A stretch of 64,000 nt of DNA from Cyprinodon diabolis. Taxonomy: Eukaryota; Chordata; Actinopteri; Cyprinodontiformes; Cyprinodontidae. Of this stretch, positions 27,252 through 39,128 are shown in pieces; the first letter of the stretch is position 1, and each line of letters starts with the position of its first letter. The stretch covers positions 20,071,611-20,135,610 of the forward strand of contig CM060081.1 in assembly GCA_030533445.1 (NCBI GenBank), given 5' to 3'. A program made the position numbers and the translations under genes. Below the pieces are notes generated by a model, which was given only the letters and a program-made list of their open reading frames with translations, was not told where the DNA came from and ran no database searches.

Positions 27252-27482
27252 TTTTTATTGTCATTACACTGTCACAAGTGCAGAGCAACGAAATTTACTC
27301 TCTGCATTTAACCCATCTCCTTGGGGAGCAGTGGGCTGCCATCCTGCGGCGACCAGGGAGCAGTGTGGGGTTTCGGGTCTTGCTCAGGGACACAGAATGG
27401 TAGTCTGTGGAAGTGGGGCTTGAACTCAGAACCTCTGGATTCCAAGCGCAATGCCCTTACTCTAGCCTACCAGTCCTGCCAT
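27252..27482 (-). repeat. tRNA-derived SINE, copy 1
   Basis: In reverse complement it opens with a tRNA-like head: GGTAGGCTAGAGTAAGGGC as box A, and GAGTTCAAGCCCC as a decayed box B. It ends GGGTTAAATGCAGAG, AAATTTCGTTG and GACAATAAAA, a tail pattern I associate with widespread fish SINEs. The copy is diverged, so old. Confidence 0.65.
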
Positions 27483-27693
27483 ATATATCTCAAAATATAC
27501 ACATTCATTGACCTCCAGTTATATCTGTGTGTTGGTCTCATTTATTCCATTTTACATTTACACATAAAAAAGAATGGAAGATTTTAAACTGGAAAATTAT
27601 GGATAGTTCTACATTAAACGTAAAGCTTTTATGATTATTCTTAATTGTTTTTTTATTTCAATAATATATTATTATCATAGCCTCTTGCCTGTA

Positions 27694-27774
27694 GACAGCT
27701 GAAGATAGGCACCAGCACCCCTCGCGAGCCCACTTGGGATTAAGCGTGTCAGAAAATGGATGGATGGATGGATT
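27694..27774 (+). repeat. LINE (L2/CR1-like) 3' tail with ATGG repeats
   Basis: The segment reads AGCTGAAGATAGGCACCAGC, ACCCCTCGCGAGCCC, GGGATTAAGCG and AAAATGGATGGATGGATGG. This is the familiar 3' end of a fish LINE (AGCTGGGATAGGCTCCAGC ... GGATAAGCGG ... ATGGATGG). It is a 5'-truncated insertion of about 80 bp. Confidence 0.72.
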
Positions 27775-27901
27775 ATTATCGTAATATTACATAATATTAT
27801 CTGGTTTCATACATCTAACAATGCTGTGTGTTGTTTTATCTCTTGAGCTGAATGTATTAAAACAAAACTGAAAACCTTACATTGATGCACTTTATTTGAG
27901 T

Positions 27902-28093
27902 TAAAAGATGCACTGAAAACTGGATTGGATATCGTCTCCTATATTCATTAATTAGCTGGATCAGATATCCCATGAATGATGCTGGTTCAGCATTCTAATC
28001 CAGTCATTTGTTTTCCAATGAATATCATACACAGCAGTACAGTTACAGAGATCTGGTCATTTCAGAAAAAAAAAATGTATTGGTGCATCTCTA
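27902..28093. mobile_element. Putative hAT MITE (192 bp)
   Basis: The left end TAAAAGATGCACTGA and right end TTGGTGCATCTCTA are imperfect inverted repeats. Flanking sequences TTTGAGTT (27895-27902) and ATTGAGTG (28094-28101) agree at six of eight bases, consistent with an 8-bp duplication. The interior has repeated GGAT/ATATC motifs of the kind seen in fish hAT MITEs. No coding capacity. Confidence 0.5.
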
Positions 28094-28255
28094 ATTGAGT
28101 GTAGTGAAAGGTTTGTCCAAGGGACATAGAGAAGCAGTATCCTCCAGATCCCTCTGTTGGAATGATCACTAAAGGAGATGCTTCTTACCTATAGCTATCA
28201 ACATTTCCAACATGTAGTTCAAGAAATCCATATGATATAAGTTATACTAAAGTTA

Positions 28256-28350
28256 AATTTAATTCACTTTATTTATATAGCACCAATTCAAAACACATGT
28301 CATGTCAAGGCACATTATAGAGACAATTCAATCAGATCATACAGTCAAAC
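28256..28350. repeat. Teleost dispersed repeat (ATTTATATAGCACCAATTCA type)
   Basis: AATTCACTTTATTTATATAG, CACCAATTCAAAACACATGT, CATGTCAAGGCACATTATAG and CAATTCAATCAGATCAT follow in a row. This is a motif order I recognise from many fish genomes (TTTATTTATATAGCGCCAATTCACAACACATGTC...TCAAGGCACTTTA). Short, noncoding. Confidence 0.62.
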
Positions 28351-28659
28351 TGTTTCAGAGTTTTCGATCTAAGGAAAACCAGTTGATTGCACGTTGTATT
28401 TTTTGGGGGGGTTAAGAATGTCTTTTTAATTGAATTAAATGCTTTGACCTAGTATTAAGGACAATTCTTTGGTGCATTATTTAGATTTTCCTTTTAGGAT
28501 CAAGCAGTCTTTTTTTTATCTTTTGTGGGAAATGTTTTGTTACTTTTATCTTTTTAATTAAAATAAAGTTTGCACAAATTAGTTTTTGTGTATCATAGTC
28601 TCGGAAAAGTAAATTAGGATAGAACATCTTAATTAAAACAGTACTTGAAATTGGTCTTG

Positions 28660-28965
28660 CCAGTAAATTTCTGACCAGTGCCTATCTGCTGCAGCCGTTA
28701 TCAGCCATTCAATAATTCACCAAAAAATAAGTCTGCATCTGTTCTTTCCCAAGTCACCAGGTGCCACTTCAAATGTGCCTCCTAATTTCCCAGGTGGTGT
28801 GTAATTTATTAACTGCCTTTGCCATTCAGTGGTCTGTAGGAAAATGTCACATTTCTGCACTTCCTGAACAAGTCCCTCTCGGCGCAGTGAATAATTAAGA
28901 AGGGTTTTATAAGTCTTTACTGCTCCAGGTCTCAGTTATTCTGCAGTGCATTTTATAGAACATGT
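28660..28965. promoter_or_regulatory. Candidate conserved noncoding element 3
   Basis: Repeat-free sequence with several CAGGTG/CACCTG-type E-boxes (CACCAGGTGCC at about 28756, CCCAGGTGGTG at about 28791) next to AATAATTC and TGAATAATTAAG homeodomain-like sites. Inference from composition and motifs only. Confidence 0.2.
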
Positions 28966-29099
28966 GAAGTATAAATTATGCAATAAAACCCTAAGAACTA
29001 TTATCCATCAAGCAAAATTAAAGGTTTACTGTATTTGCATTGTCCAGACAAACTTTGAATTGTTCCCTTTGGGCTGCTACATGTGATGTTGGATAAATG

Positions 29100-29790
29100 G
29101 CTTTTAAGAGCAGCTCAAAAACACCATTTACACTACCCTTTTGAAACCGTTCCGAGTTCAATCTGAGCACGATAACCGAGATAACTGTTGTGTCTAATGG
29201 CATGCACAAATGGACCGGACCATGCCAGACACAACCGAACCGCGCTAAACTAGTACTAGCTTTTTAGTAGGGCTCTGCGTGGTTCAGTTGAAGCTCGGTT
29301 CTCAGATAACAAAGAGGGCATGAACAGACTGCGTCATCTCCTTACAATCAGCCTCCATAATCATGAAACTTCAGACGTTCATAAAAATATTAGCTTCCGT
29401 ACAGTGCCACAGGATTTCCAGTGATGATTCTGCTTAGCAGTGTGATGAGCCTCAATGTCTGTTGTTGTTTCCTGTGCCTGTAAGCCCTGATTAGACTATC
29501 GTTTGTCGTATCCAATTTCCAAAAGTTGATTCTGTCAAGTAAGTAAATTCACAAAAGGCTGCCGTTTTCGCCTGATTCTCCACAAACAACGAAATATCAC
29601 AATAATAACAAAACATAACTTCCTGAATGATACGGGTGCCGCACTATTGGTTTGCTTGTTTACCTCTAGAGAGCAGTAGTATCGTAGATCACCACTTGGA
29701 GGCACGGTTAACTGATCCAAGGATGACACACATCGGTTTTCACAGAGTAGTGCTTTAGCGACCATTGTTTCCCACCACGTGCCATACTAT
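29100..29790. repeat. Putative DNA-transposon-like repeat
   Basis: The stretch has unusual composition for the area, with CpGs and paired motifs such as GGACCGGACCATGCC, CACAACCGAACCGCGC and GTTCAGTTGAAGCTCGGTTC. The style (runs of ACCGAACC, a nearby TTACAATCAGCCTCC) is that of fish MITE-like repeats. No transposase fragment and no clean ends were found. Confidence 0.35.
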
Positions 29791-29794
29791 ATAC

Positions 29795-30720
29795 CATTGT
29801 ATATTATTTATACAGCAACTTAAAGTAGCAACAAGTTCAACTTAAATGCTGTACAAAGAAAATCAACAGAGCTGTTAAGACATTTGTAAAATATACAAAA
29901 GAATTTGAATACGTATTTGAACATAAACCAGAAGCCAGTGCAAAGTTACCAAACCTGTGGAAAATCTATAATTATTTTAACAGTATAAAAGCGGGCTGTA
30001 GTATTTTAACCTGGAGAGACTCTCACACACAAGAAAATGTAAATTAGAGAGAATTATTGATGAATTTGAGATTTCTTTGTTTCTTGGACCCTGGGAGAAG
30101 ACAGAAGCTCTGAGAGGCAATGAGCTTGGATGATCATTGTGAGATTAGGATTAGATATGTCTCCTCCCAGGATCCGTAGGTGGTGGTGGAGTGCAGGCCA
30201 GAGGAGAAGGAATCCAGAGAGAGCTTGAGAGCATAATGGAGAAGATGGGTTGGAGGTGGGTCGAAGCTCAGCTGAAGACCAGGAGAGTCTGCGACTGGAG
30301 AGCTTTAGGCAGAACCTTACAGGATGGTAGGCTTAAAGGGAAGGAGGACTTGAAGGTGATTGCCTGGAGAAGATGAGCATGATGAGGTAAAAAAAACTGT
30401 TCTTGTGAAGACTAAATCCTTAGTGTTAACCCATTAGGCTCTATCCGAGGAAGGACCTTTACCAGTTATAGGCAGACCCTGTATTACTCAATCACTACTT
30501 TGCTGAACATTGAGGAACTCATGGTCAGTGACGTTAAACACAAACACAAGATCCAGTAGAACAAGAACAAGAATCACTAAGATCCACATCTACAAAGCTT
30601 GCAATAAAAAATCCTTAACAGAACAGACCTCAAGTTGTGGTGAAATGTAAAGTCTGACTAAAACACCTGCTAAATTGCATGATCCTCTATATATATCTTG
30701 GACTCAATGATATTCCAATA
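29795..30720 (+). repeat. Probable composite dispersed repeat with GA-rich core
   Basis: The left part (AGTAGCAACAAGTTCAACTT ... ATGCTGTACAAAGAAAATC) looks like a fish repeat of the AAAGTGCTGTACA type. The core, about 30060-30380, is purine-rich and GC-richer than the flanks and has an open frame at 30164-30376 (GIQRELESIMEKMGWRWVEA, then WRALGRTLQDGRLKGKEDLK) that I do not recognise. The right part (AGATCCAGTAGAACAAGAAC) is again repeat-like. It might be a decayed mobile-element coding remnant; no gene call is made. Confidence 0.35.
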
Positions 30721-31019
30721 ATCTGGACAAAAATTAGACTCTAAATGTAGACCTGTGCGGCTTCTTCTGCTGTTGCTGTTGTCCTCAGCCCACACACACA
30801 GTGAAGTGCTCTTTTTTGTGCTCTGTGAAAGGCCATGAGGACGAGGTTTGAAAAGTTAAGCAGCAAGCCTTTTGAGGGGTCTGTCTGGGTAAAAACACAC
30901 ACACAGACAGAGGCCTCTCCCTAACCCCCTTCCTACATACACACACAGACGTCCCCCATTTTTAATTTCTCTCAATATTCAACCATTCTTTTCGTTTCTC
31001 CCCGGGCATCCAAGTGAGA

Positions 31020-31290
31020 CGAAGCTCACCATCATTTTCCACAGCAGGATTAGCCGTGTGCTGCAGTTGACTGATCCGCCTCAGTGGGCCTGAAGGGCTG
31101 ACCCTGAGGTGAGGTAGCCAGTAGGACTCTCCTTAAAAGGATGTTAGATCTATGTGGCTTATTATGAGAGGCAGGGTGACTAGGCAACATCCCCTGCTTA
31201 GCCTTTTCAGGGACTATAAACTGGAAAAAAGCCTGTTTTCCGGAAATAATTAATCTCAATTGTTGATGTTGTATTATCGAGGCAAAACCA
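31020..31290. promoter_or_regulatory. Candidate regulatory island with RFX-like site
   Basis: A GC-richer block with GTGACTAGGCAAC at 31176-31188 (reverse complement GTTGCCTAGTCAC, one full RFX half-site and a degenerate second half). It is repeat-free and lies between CA-rich DNA and AT-rich DNA. Confidence 0.2.
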
Positions 31291-33589
31291 TGGCTAATGC
31301 TTTGCGTTTCTTTATAATTCTGAAATAAAAATTGGAGATTAGACGTCTTCCCTCTGAGCTTCCTGCCTGCCGGATATTTCCTTTAAATTATTACTAAACT
31401 GTGTTTCTTAGAATCAGACTTCCATTCAGCTTTATTAGTGTGTTTATCTGAGGGAAATTTAGCATATGTGGATAAGTGTGTTTGCTCACTGTGTGTGCAT
31501 GCTGATCCCTTCAGCCATTTGAAAGCTGTGTGTCCAGGGTGTATCTGAGAGCATGGCCAACCCCAGTTGCCATGCCTACACGTTTTACTGAGATACACTG
31601 TGTTTATCTTAATGAATTAATTTTCTGGCTCATGTTTGCTTCTGTATTTTTTGTCAGCTGTGTACACATAATAGTAGTGGAGTGAAGGATTTTTCCTCTG
31701 TTGTTAGTGACCTGGGGGAAATAGGTTATTGATCGATGGTGGGGGTGGAGGGCAATGGGTTGATGGTAATTAAATGTACTTTGGAGCTGAGGCTTCATAT
31801 GAACTTATCAGCAGGAGAGGAAAGTTTAAAAGCCAGTCTACATTTGTCTTGGTTCCTTTATATTTTGGCATGTTTAAGGATTAATTGTCACCAAACATTG
31901 CTGTTTGAAAATTCAGTGTAAAATTTCCTGACACATTTGAGATCTAGAAGTCCAATTGAATATGACAAATTATAGAAATACATAGAGATCACTTTCAGTG
32001 CCTTTTGGGGTTTATTTACTAAGTACTTTGAGGTGTTGAACATATTGTACGGCACCCACGGAGATGGAACATACGGACTGTGCACATTGTGTTCAGTAGG
32101 TGTGCTAATCAGACTAGAGATCCCCCCGATTGCTGCCACAATCGCTGAGCTTACCATCTGCAGTGGCCGGGAGACTCACTGAGAGAGCAGGGGAATAGTC
32201 TGGCAAAACCTTATCTCTGTCCTTACATGTCCTTACAACTGTACTGCTTGTCTGCAGAGGCTTCTTTACAGCATTCCTTGAAATTGCCTTTTTTCATTTT
32301 TTGTCTCTTTATGAAACATACTCAATTGTTATCATTGGGGATTCATGCAAAATTATTACATAATACTAAATCTGAAAGGCAAAGGTATAGGCTTTTCTTA
32401 AGTTATTTCCAAATAATAACAAGAAAAGTGTGACTAATTTAGAGTTTTTCATACAAATGTAATTTCTGTCATCTTTTGACAGTTTCTTTTCCTCTTCTAA
32501 AAGGAAGAATCCGTTGTTTGCCATCAGCATTGTTAGGATGGTGTGTCAAGAGGCCAGATGGTGTATAATGTGTATGAAGGTTACATTTTGAGTTTGCTTC
32601 TTTTGACCAGGACACATTCTCCTATATATTTTAGTTTTTCTAGATTTTAAACAGAATATACTTTTGGTTCAAAAGTAGCTTTCTTCTTGGCTGTCTTTCA
32701 TCAGTGCCAGATTGGTAACGTGTTGAGGAATTTCTGAATAAGAAATAAGTAAATACTGAAAATCATCGCCAAACCTTTCAGAGGCATTCTGTGTAGATCT
32801 ATTGATAGAAAATAATTTGATTTTTTAAATATATGTCTGATGCCAACGATGTGCATCACTTTCTGTGTAAAATTGCCAGCTGTAAACTAGCTCCTCCATC
32901 ACACCACTTTACAATTCTTCAATGTCTGTGCTTGGAATGTAGAGAAAAGGGGAATAAATAATTTTGTTGGGCACCATACATTTTTGATCAGTGGGATTAG
33001 GATAAACATCTAGAGTTTATTTTTGGGGGTTTAGTCTTTTACTCATTTTGAGTAATGCACAGTTTACCGTTCAGTTACAATAGGTAAAATGTTCATGCAC
33101 TTTTAAATGTTGTAATGACTGCTACTCAAGCTTTGCTGTAGCGCTCAGCCCTAGAATGCTGCAACCCTGTGAAACTTTTAAAACCTCAGCAATAAGAATG
33201 AAGATGGGGTACATGTTACCATGGTGATGCAAAGAAAAATTGAACAGAAAAAAGAATGGGTTTTCATATTGATTCAGAATGTAGAATGAAGACTTTGGTG
33301 TTGGTCAAAGGAAGGTTGTTCAGCCTCTATCTCCCAGTGCCAGGTCAGAGGCTTATTGACCGTTTTTGACAGACTGACTAACAGACGTCTTTTTGGGTAA
33401 AATGGGCTGTGAGCCCAAAGTTCAATTAAAAGCCCTGCTCTGCATGAAAGCTTCAAATTTGCCAAACAGGGAGAAAAGTGTAAATCAGTCTTCATGCTTC
33501 CTCAGCATCCTGCCTGTCCTTGGGGAGTATTGATGGCTCTGCCTCGACTCATTTTTTAAAAACACCCATCAAATCTGCAGCATTTATCT

Positions 33590-33960
33590 TATACTGACAG
33601 GTTGAGGGAGATTTTAATGCAACACATGAGTGCTTTGGAAACACATGGCTTCATGTTAACACTGTATGGAGGCCATACGCTGTACAGGAAAACCATCTGC
33701 AGTTGTTTTCCTCTGTAAAAAGAACCTGGCTTTATTTTGAAACCTTAGTCATGCTTTTTTGTTCTAATTAAGCTTTCTTTTGCTTAGCTGACTCAGCAGG
33801 CCAAGAGAGCATTAGGTTAACTCCATTCTCACCGTACGGCTGTTAACCCTCATCTTGTAATGTCAGATAAGGTTTTGTGATTTCTGCTGGAGGCAGATAA
33901 GAGAAGTGTCATAAACTAAGACTCACATGAACAGTTTACGCGGGGACACAGTGGATTAAA
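33590..33960. promoter_or_regulatory. Candidate regulatory island with MARE/AP-1 site
   Basis: The block contains GCTGACTCAGCA at 33787-33798, one base short of the 13-bp MAF recognition element TGCTGACTCAGCA and including an AP-1 core TGACTCA. Nearby are CTAATTAAGC and two AGATAA GATA-type sites. Repeat-free. Confidence 0.25.
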
Positions 33961-34653
33961 GAAATGTATTGAATGTTTGTAGTATATCTGCAAGCATGAG
34001 GTCAGAGTTTATGACAAATGTCACCCAAATACAGTGAGAGCAGAAAATTGTCCAATTTTGTTTACAGGTTTTTTTCTGTTGGGTTCCTGGTGTGAATAAA
34101 TGTTTTCCTTCTCACCCTCTTATAGTCATGTTCAGATCATTTAATCAGTCTGGCTTAGTCTGTGAATAAGCCAGAGTGGTGGACAGAAAGGGGAAAAGAG
34201 GCTATGCCAAGGACAATGTGAGGTTTGTCTGGCCCAAGTGCACCAACACTAAGCTATTCGGAACTGGCAGCCCACCTCGAGACCAGCCCATACCGTCCGG
34301 CTTCCAGAACCGTCCAGCCCCGGAGCACTAAGCATTTGTACAAAGTTCATAAGGCTTCCTTCTGTTTGTGTGGCCATAATGGAGGCTCCATCCTGTTGTA
34401 GCTCAAAGAGAGCTTATGGGCTCACAGGCTCTGGCACTGGCTGTGCAGAGAAGTGAGAGTGTTCTCAGTTACTGACTTTGGCTGACTGCTTTCATTATGA
34501 GATGACATCCCCCTCCTACCCCCTCATCAGACCAAAATCTGAGCCTGCAGTATCAGGGTTTCCTTTGCAAGGACTGTCAAAAAGTTTCCTCAATTTGCAA
34601 GATTAAAACATCTAGCTCAGTGTCTCAGTGCGTATCTTTACAGACGAGAAGTA

Positions 34654-34924
34654 CACTGCAAAAACAATCTAAAAATAAGTTTAAAAAATCTTAAAATAAG
34701 TGTGTTTACCCTTAATCTGAGCAGGTAAATAAGATTATTTGCCAATGGAATTAGTATTTTGCCCTTAAAAAAGATGATTGGATATTATGCACTTGAAATA
34801 AGACAATTCATTTTTTTCCTTTTTTAAATATAAATTGTCTAAACCCATTTGCAAAGTCTCTTACTTACCTGATCACTTATTTTAAGAAAAAAACGATCTA
34901 CTTAGATTAAATGGTTTTGCAGTG
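34654..34924. mobile_element. MITE with CACTGCAAAA-type termini (271 bp)
   Basis: It starts CACTGCAAAAACAATCT and ends GGTTTTGCAGTG, giving short inverted ends. The interior is rich in AAAATAAG and its complement CTTATTTT (TTAAAATAAGTG near the left, ACTTATTTTAAG near the right), so the inverted structure extends inward. This form is very common in teleost genomes. It is noncoding, and the target duplication is not clear. Confidence 0.6.
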
Positions 34925-36640
34925 AAAAAAAGTATTAAATTTTTTTTTTCCAATTTATTTTATTGCTAGTTTTGAATGGTAGGTCCAATATTTAAAGTGT
35001 TCTTTTGTAGAATTATTCTGAGATACACCAATAAAACCAGACAAAAGTGAACTCAAATGTTTAAATTTAAAATGTAATTTCATTTCATTTGAAAATGTGT
35101 AAAAAACTAAACCCGACTAATGGTACATCATCTCATTAGAACTGTCAGTTTTTCTTAGCCCACTGAGGTAACAACCTAGTCATCTAAGGCTGCAAGTTCT
35201 GTCCAAGCACCGTGCTTGGCTAGCTTTTTTCACTGAGGTTACAACCCACATCAGCATAATTCAAGCATGACCCTCCTCCCTCCTTTCATTTTCTGCCTCT
35301 TTTACCCCTTTAAACCCAAGCCTCTGTCGTGAGTCCACATCATACATCATCCAGCCTGGGATTCGCCCTCTCACTCCTCCTGCATGTCGTGTGAGAGAGT
35401 CTGTGTTGGTTTTCTTTTATTGTTGAAAACTCTTACTAACAGTCTCAACACTTGCAAAGCTCAACCATTTCCGGTTCATTATGGTGGTTCTGTGATAAGT
35501 CAGGCTGACTCCAGCTAACTGTGTAAATAAAAATTTGGAAATCAAACTTTGAACATTTTCCTGCATTAAGATGGTAAAAACAAAAGGATTGTCCATTAAA
35601 GTACAGGACTAATGCTGCCTGACAGTCTCCAGAAGTATTAGCAATTAAGCAGATTGTCAGTGGCCAACAGAACCAGCTTGTAGCAGGAGCAAAACTCAAT
35701 AGACTACCAGTCAGTGGGGAGTCTGGGCTCAAATCCTGGATACTGCTTATAATGGCTCTTCCAGTAGATAAATGTAAATAAACACTTTAGCTGAGCCTAC
35801 AGGTGCATTAAGTGCCTTACAATATGCTAATATAGGAAGGGGTGGGCTGCAAGATGAGAATCACATTCCTTCACTCCGCTTTGCGCACCCCCTGCTGAAT
35901 AGCCTTTAGAGCGGCTTTTGTGGGACTGATTGTCAGTAGCTTAATGAGCTTCTTTGCCAAACTAAAGGCTTTGGCAACATATGTGACAGCAGTGCTTCTT
36001 TGCCTCTATCTCCAGCTTGGATGATACAACATACAGTAGAGCAGGCCCAGATTTTTTTCCTCTCTCTAGAAATCACAACTATCATAACTCTTTTTTTCTT
36101 TTTTCTCTCAATTTTCAATAACTTCAACAAAAAAAAAAAGACATTGCTACTCCTCTCATGGGGAACTGGGAAGAGAATGAGAAAGTCAGATCTTGTAAGT
36201 AACCCTAAAGTATTCTTGGATTCCTGTTTATATGTACCAAGGAATGTGTTGGTTATTCCAGCTGCACTATACACTGACTTTAAATTTTGCAGCTACATTT
36301 GGACATCAACCTAGAGAAGGTTTTATCTTTTTTTTTTTTTTTTTTTTGTAGAATGCAAGATGCATACATCTTTTGAAAGCCAGTGTGTCTTTTTGATACA
36401 GCATTTTTTGCAAATTGCTGTATTGTGAGCAGTTATTATTATTATTATTTTTTTTTTTTTAGGAGTAAGTTCTCCCAGCTTTATACCATTGCTGTAAACT
36501 TTATTGTTATCCTGCAATTGAAGGGTTTTGTTGTCTTTTACAAAGTAATACTATTGGTGCTTGGTTGCTCATTGAGGTTGAGCAGCAAGTTGTTCTAAAA
36601 AATGTATGCATCCTGCTGCCAAATTATTTGCTGTTTTCAT
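34925..36640. other. No gene seen
   Basis: Contains T- and A-homopolymers near 36120 and 36330 and a CT-rich patch at 35270-35400. No recognisable repeat or exon. Confidence 0.4.
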
Positions 36641-36822
36641 GTTTTGCTATGGTAAAAAATTATGATTTAATTTAATAATAATTTACAAATTTCAAAATGA
36701 GTAGCTGCATTTCGATTAACCATCAAATTTTCCAAGTTGCTGTTTTCATGTTTTATGTTTTTTTCTTTTGCTTTGTTTGTTAGCAGATACAACCCTTATG
36801 TGTATTTTTGCCATAGCAAAAC
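36641..36822. mobile_element. Short inverted-repeat element, copy 1
   Basis: GTTTTGCTATGGTAAAAA (36641-36658) is the reverse complement of TTTTTGCCATAGCAAAAC (36805-36822) at 17 of 18 bases. The enclosed DNA includes GAGTAGCTGCATTTCGATTA, also found about 2.1 kb downstream. This suggests a MITE-like family with no coding capacity; I do not recognise the family by name. Confidence 0.5.
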
Positions 36823-38763
36823 TGTGTGGTCAAGAGTAGCCTATGATAGTGCTAATGTAAGCAATGGTTACACAAAGAAATATTGGGGCTAAACAAGTGT
36901 GCACCTTCCAGCAGAGGTGTAAAATAAAAAAAAGTGTAAAATCCAAGATTCACTGTGAAAAGCACAAAAATAATTTATTCAAAGAGGAATGATACTGGAA
37001 TACCAATAAAGTATGAATGTTTGTGTTCACTGAAGTAGGAGTTAAAGCTGGGGGAGCATTAAGATGTCACTGGGATGGTGATGGATGTATGAGGAAACGT
37101 CTTTACTAATACTGAAACTAGAGATAGCAATGCTATTCTACAACCTAAGTACAAATGACATTATACATTGATTGATTGATCCATTTAAATAAACAGAGGA
37201 GTCAGTTTTCTTTCACAGTTGCTAGAATTTAGAAGACTATTCGAGATCACATTAAATTCAGGTCTCATCAACAATTCACTTACCACAATGTAGCATTTCT
37301 GTTTCTTTATATTCATTTCAATAAAAGCTTTTAGCCTTTGCATTTTTTTTCATTTATTTGAAATATTCCTTACCCTGAAGATTTTTATCTGTTTGCATTT
37401 AGATGGAAGATTTTATTTTTTAATGCTGTGCTATAGGCTCTGTAAAGTATTGATTAGAACTTGGAGTTGATGTGGATCGGGTTGGTCTTCAACCATGCCA
37501 AGGTGAGATTTATAGCAGCAGTTGATTCAGAATTATTTCTAAAAGTTGATAGACAGGATAGACAGTTGTTTTAACCACCAGAAACTGGCCTTATTAGTAG
37601 ACAGGCAACATCTGGTAAATTAGCTCAGCCATAAGAGTGATTGTTCCAGGCACATCAATATATTCACCCTAAACAGGGACAAACTCAAATCCTGCATTGG
37701 AACATGCATGGAATTGTAATCCTCCTGCATGGCATTGCAGGAAGGTCTGGCTCTTCTAGGTTCGTAGCTGTGTCAGTTCTGTGGTACTGCGAGCAAATGG
37801 TTCACGTTTGTTTATATCTGCTCATCATGCTTGGTGCAGGAATTCCATACAGGCTCAAAAGTGAAGATAAACAGTATCAGGATCAAAGCAATCAGCATTG
37901 GATCTGCACTGATTGGAGTTTTCCTGTTTGATCCGGCATTACTGATTTCCATTGGTTTTAGTTTCTCTTTAAGGGCTATAGAGCACATGATTAACAATAT
38001 TTAGGTTCAGGGGTCATTAATCGGTTATATGTGGAGCTGTAACCGAGAGTTATTGATGTAGCATGTATAGAAGAGCATTTGTTGTGAAGCAGTGTTTTAC
38101 TCAATAAATAGAAGTAGAACATTTTTGAGTTGACATTTAAGTTCTCTTTTGCATCTTTCATTAGTGATTGGTGTAGTTAACATGGTAAGCTCAGTATGGA
38201 TAGCAACTGGTAGAGAGATTTCTCTAGATTTTTAGAAAAAAATGGATGTTACCAACTGTAGCTGTATTTTAAAGTCTGTTAACATTTCCTACACCAAGTT
38301 TTATAAGAGGCTGGGAGCCTTCATGCTATCTTCTTACAGCTCTGTGTCAACAGGTTTGTTAGTGTAAAACTTTGCAAAGGGGGCAAAATGACCAGAAACT
38401 CTTACGAAGTTTAGCTCTGTAGTGTAGTAGCAGTCTTTAGAATATACATTGTCCTTTTTGAAAATCTTCTTAGATTTCTTGCCTGTGCAATTTCTCCGTT
38501 GTTTTGGCGAAGGTCCGCTTGCCTCAGATTTAAGCCTGTTTTGTGCCTTACAATTTTTGTTTCTCATTTTTACCAAAGTTATTTATGCTTTCTCCCAATG
38601 TATCTTCTACACCAAAGATTGTTGCGCATAAGTTCAGCCTTGTAGAGTACAGGTATCGACAGTTTTAAAAATTTTTGATTGATTCACTTACCATTTGCCC
38701 ATTTCTCCTTGCTGTGTGCTCTTCACAGAGGACCATTTCCTCCATCTTTACATTTTCATTTAA

Positions 38764-39090
38764 ATTATGATTTAATTTAATAATAATTTACAAATTAGCA
38801 AAATGAGTAGCTGCATTTCGATTAACCATCAAATTTTCCAGGTTGTAATTACAAAAATACATTTGCTAAATGGAAATGCCATTTCGAAAGTCGTTTTTCT
38901 ATAAAAAAAAAAAGGTTTTGCTGTGATGGGGGACACACTTTGGAACTACAACGGAAACACGAGTCATGTGATCTGCAGCTTTCAAAAAAATGAATAAGAC
39001 TGGAAGTAGTATGATGATGATGGTGCCAACTAGTGCCTTGGCTGAAATATGGACATAACTCATGAGTTATCGTGCCCACAAACTTATTTA
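38764..39090. repeat. Interspersed repeat sharing about 80 bp with copy 1
   Basis: The left 80 bp (38764-38843) match 36658-36740 almost base for base (AATTATGATTTAATTTAATA, GAGTAGCTGCATTTCGATTA and CATCAAATTTTCCA). The sequence then continues with GGGACACACTTTGG, ACAACGGAAAC and CATGTGATCTGCAGC, which copy 1 lacks. It may be a fuller member of the same family or a composite of two elements. Confidence 0.5.
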
Positions 39091-39128
39091 AGTGCAATTT
39101 TCATTGTATTTTTTATTTAATGGAATTC

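Noticed and set aside
35933..36598. Overlapping frames rich in Lys or Phe on both strands
   Set aside because: They arise from A and T homopolymers.
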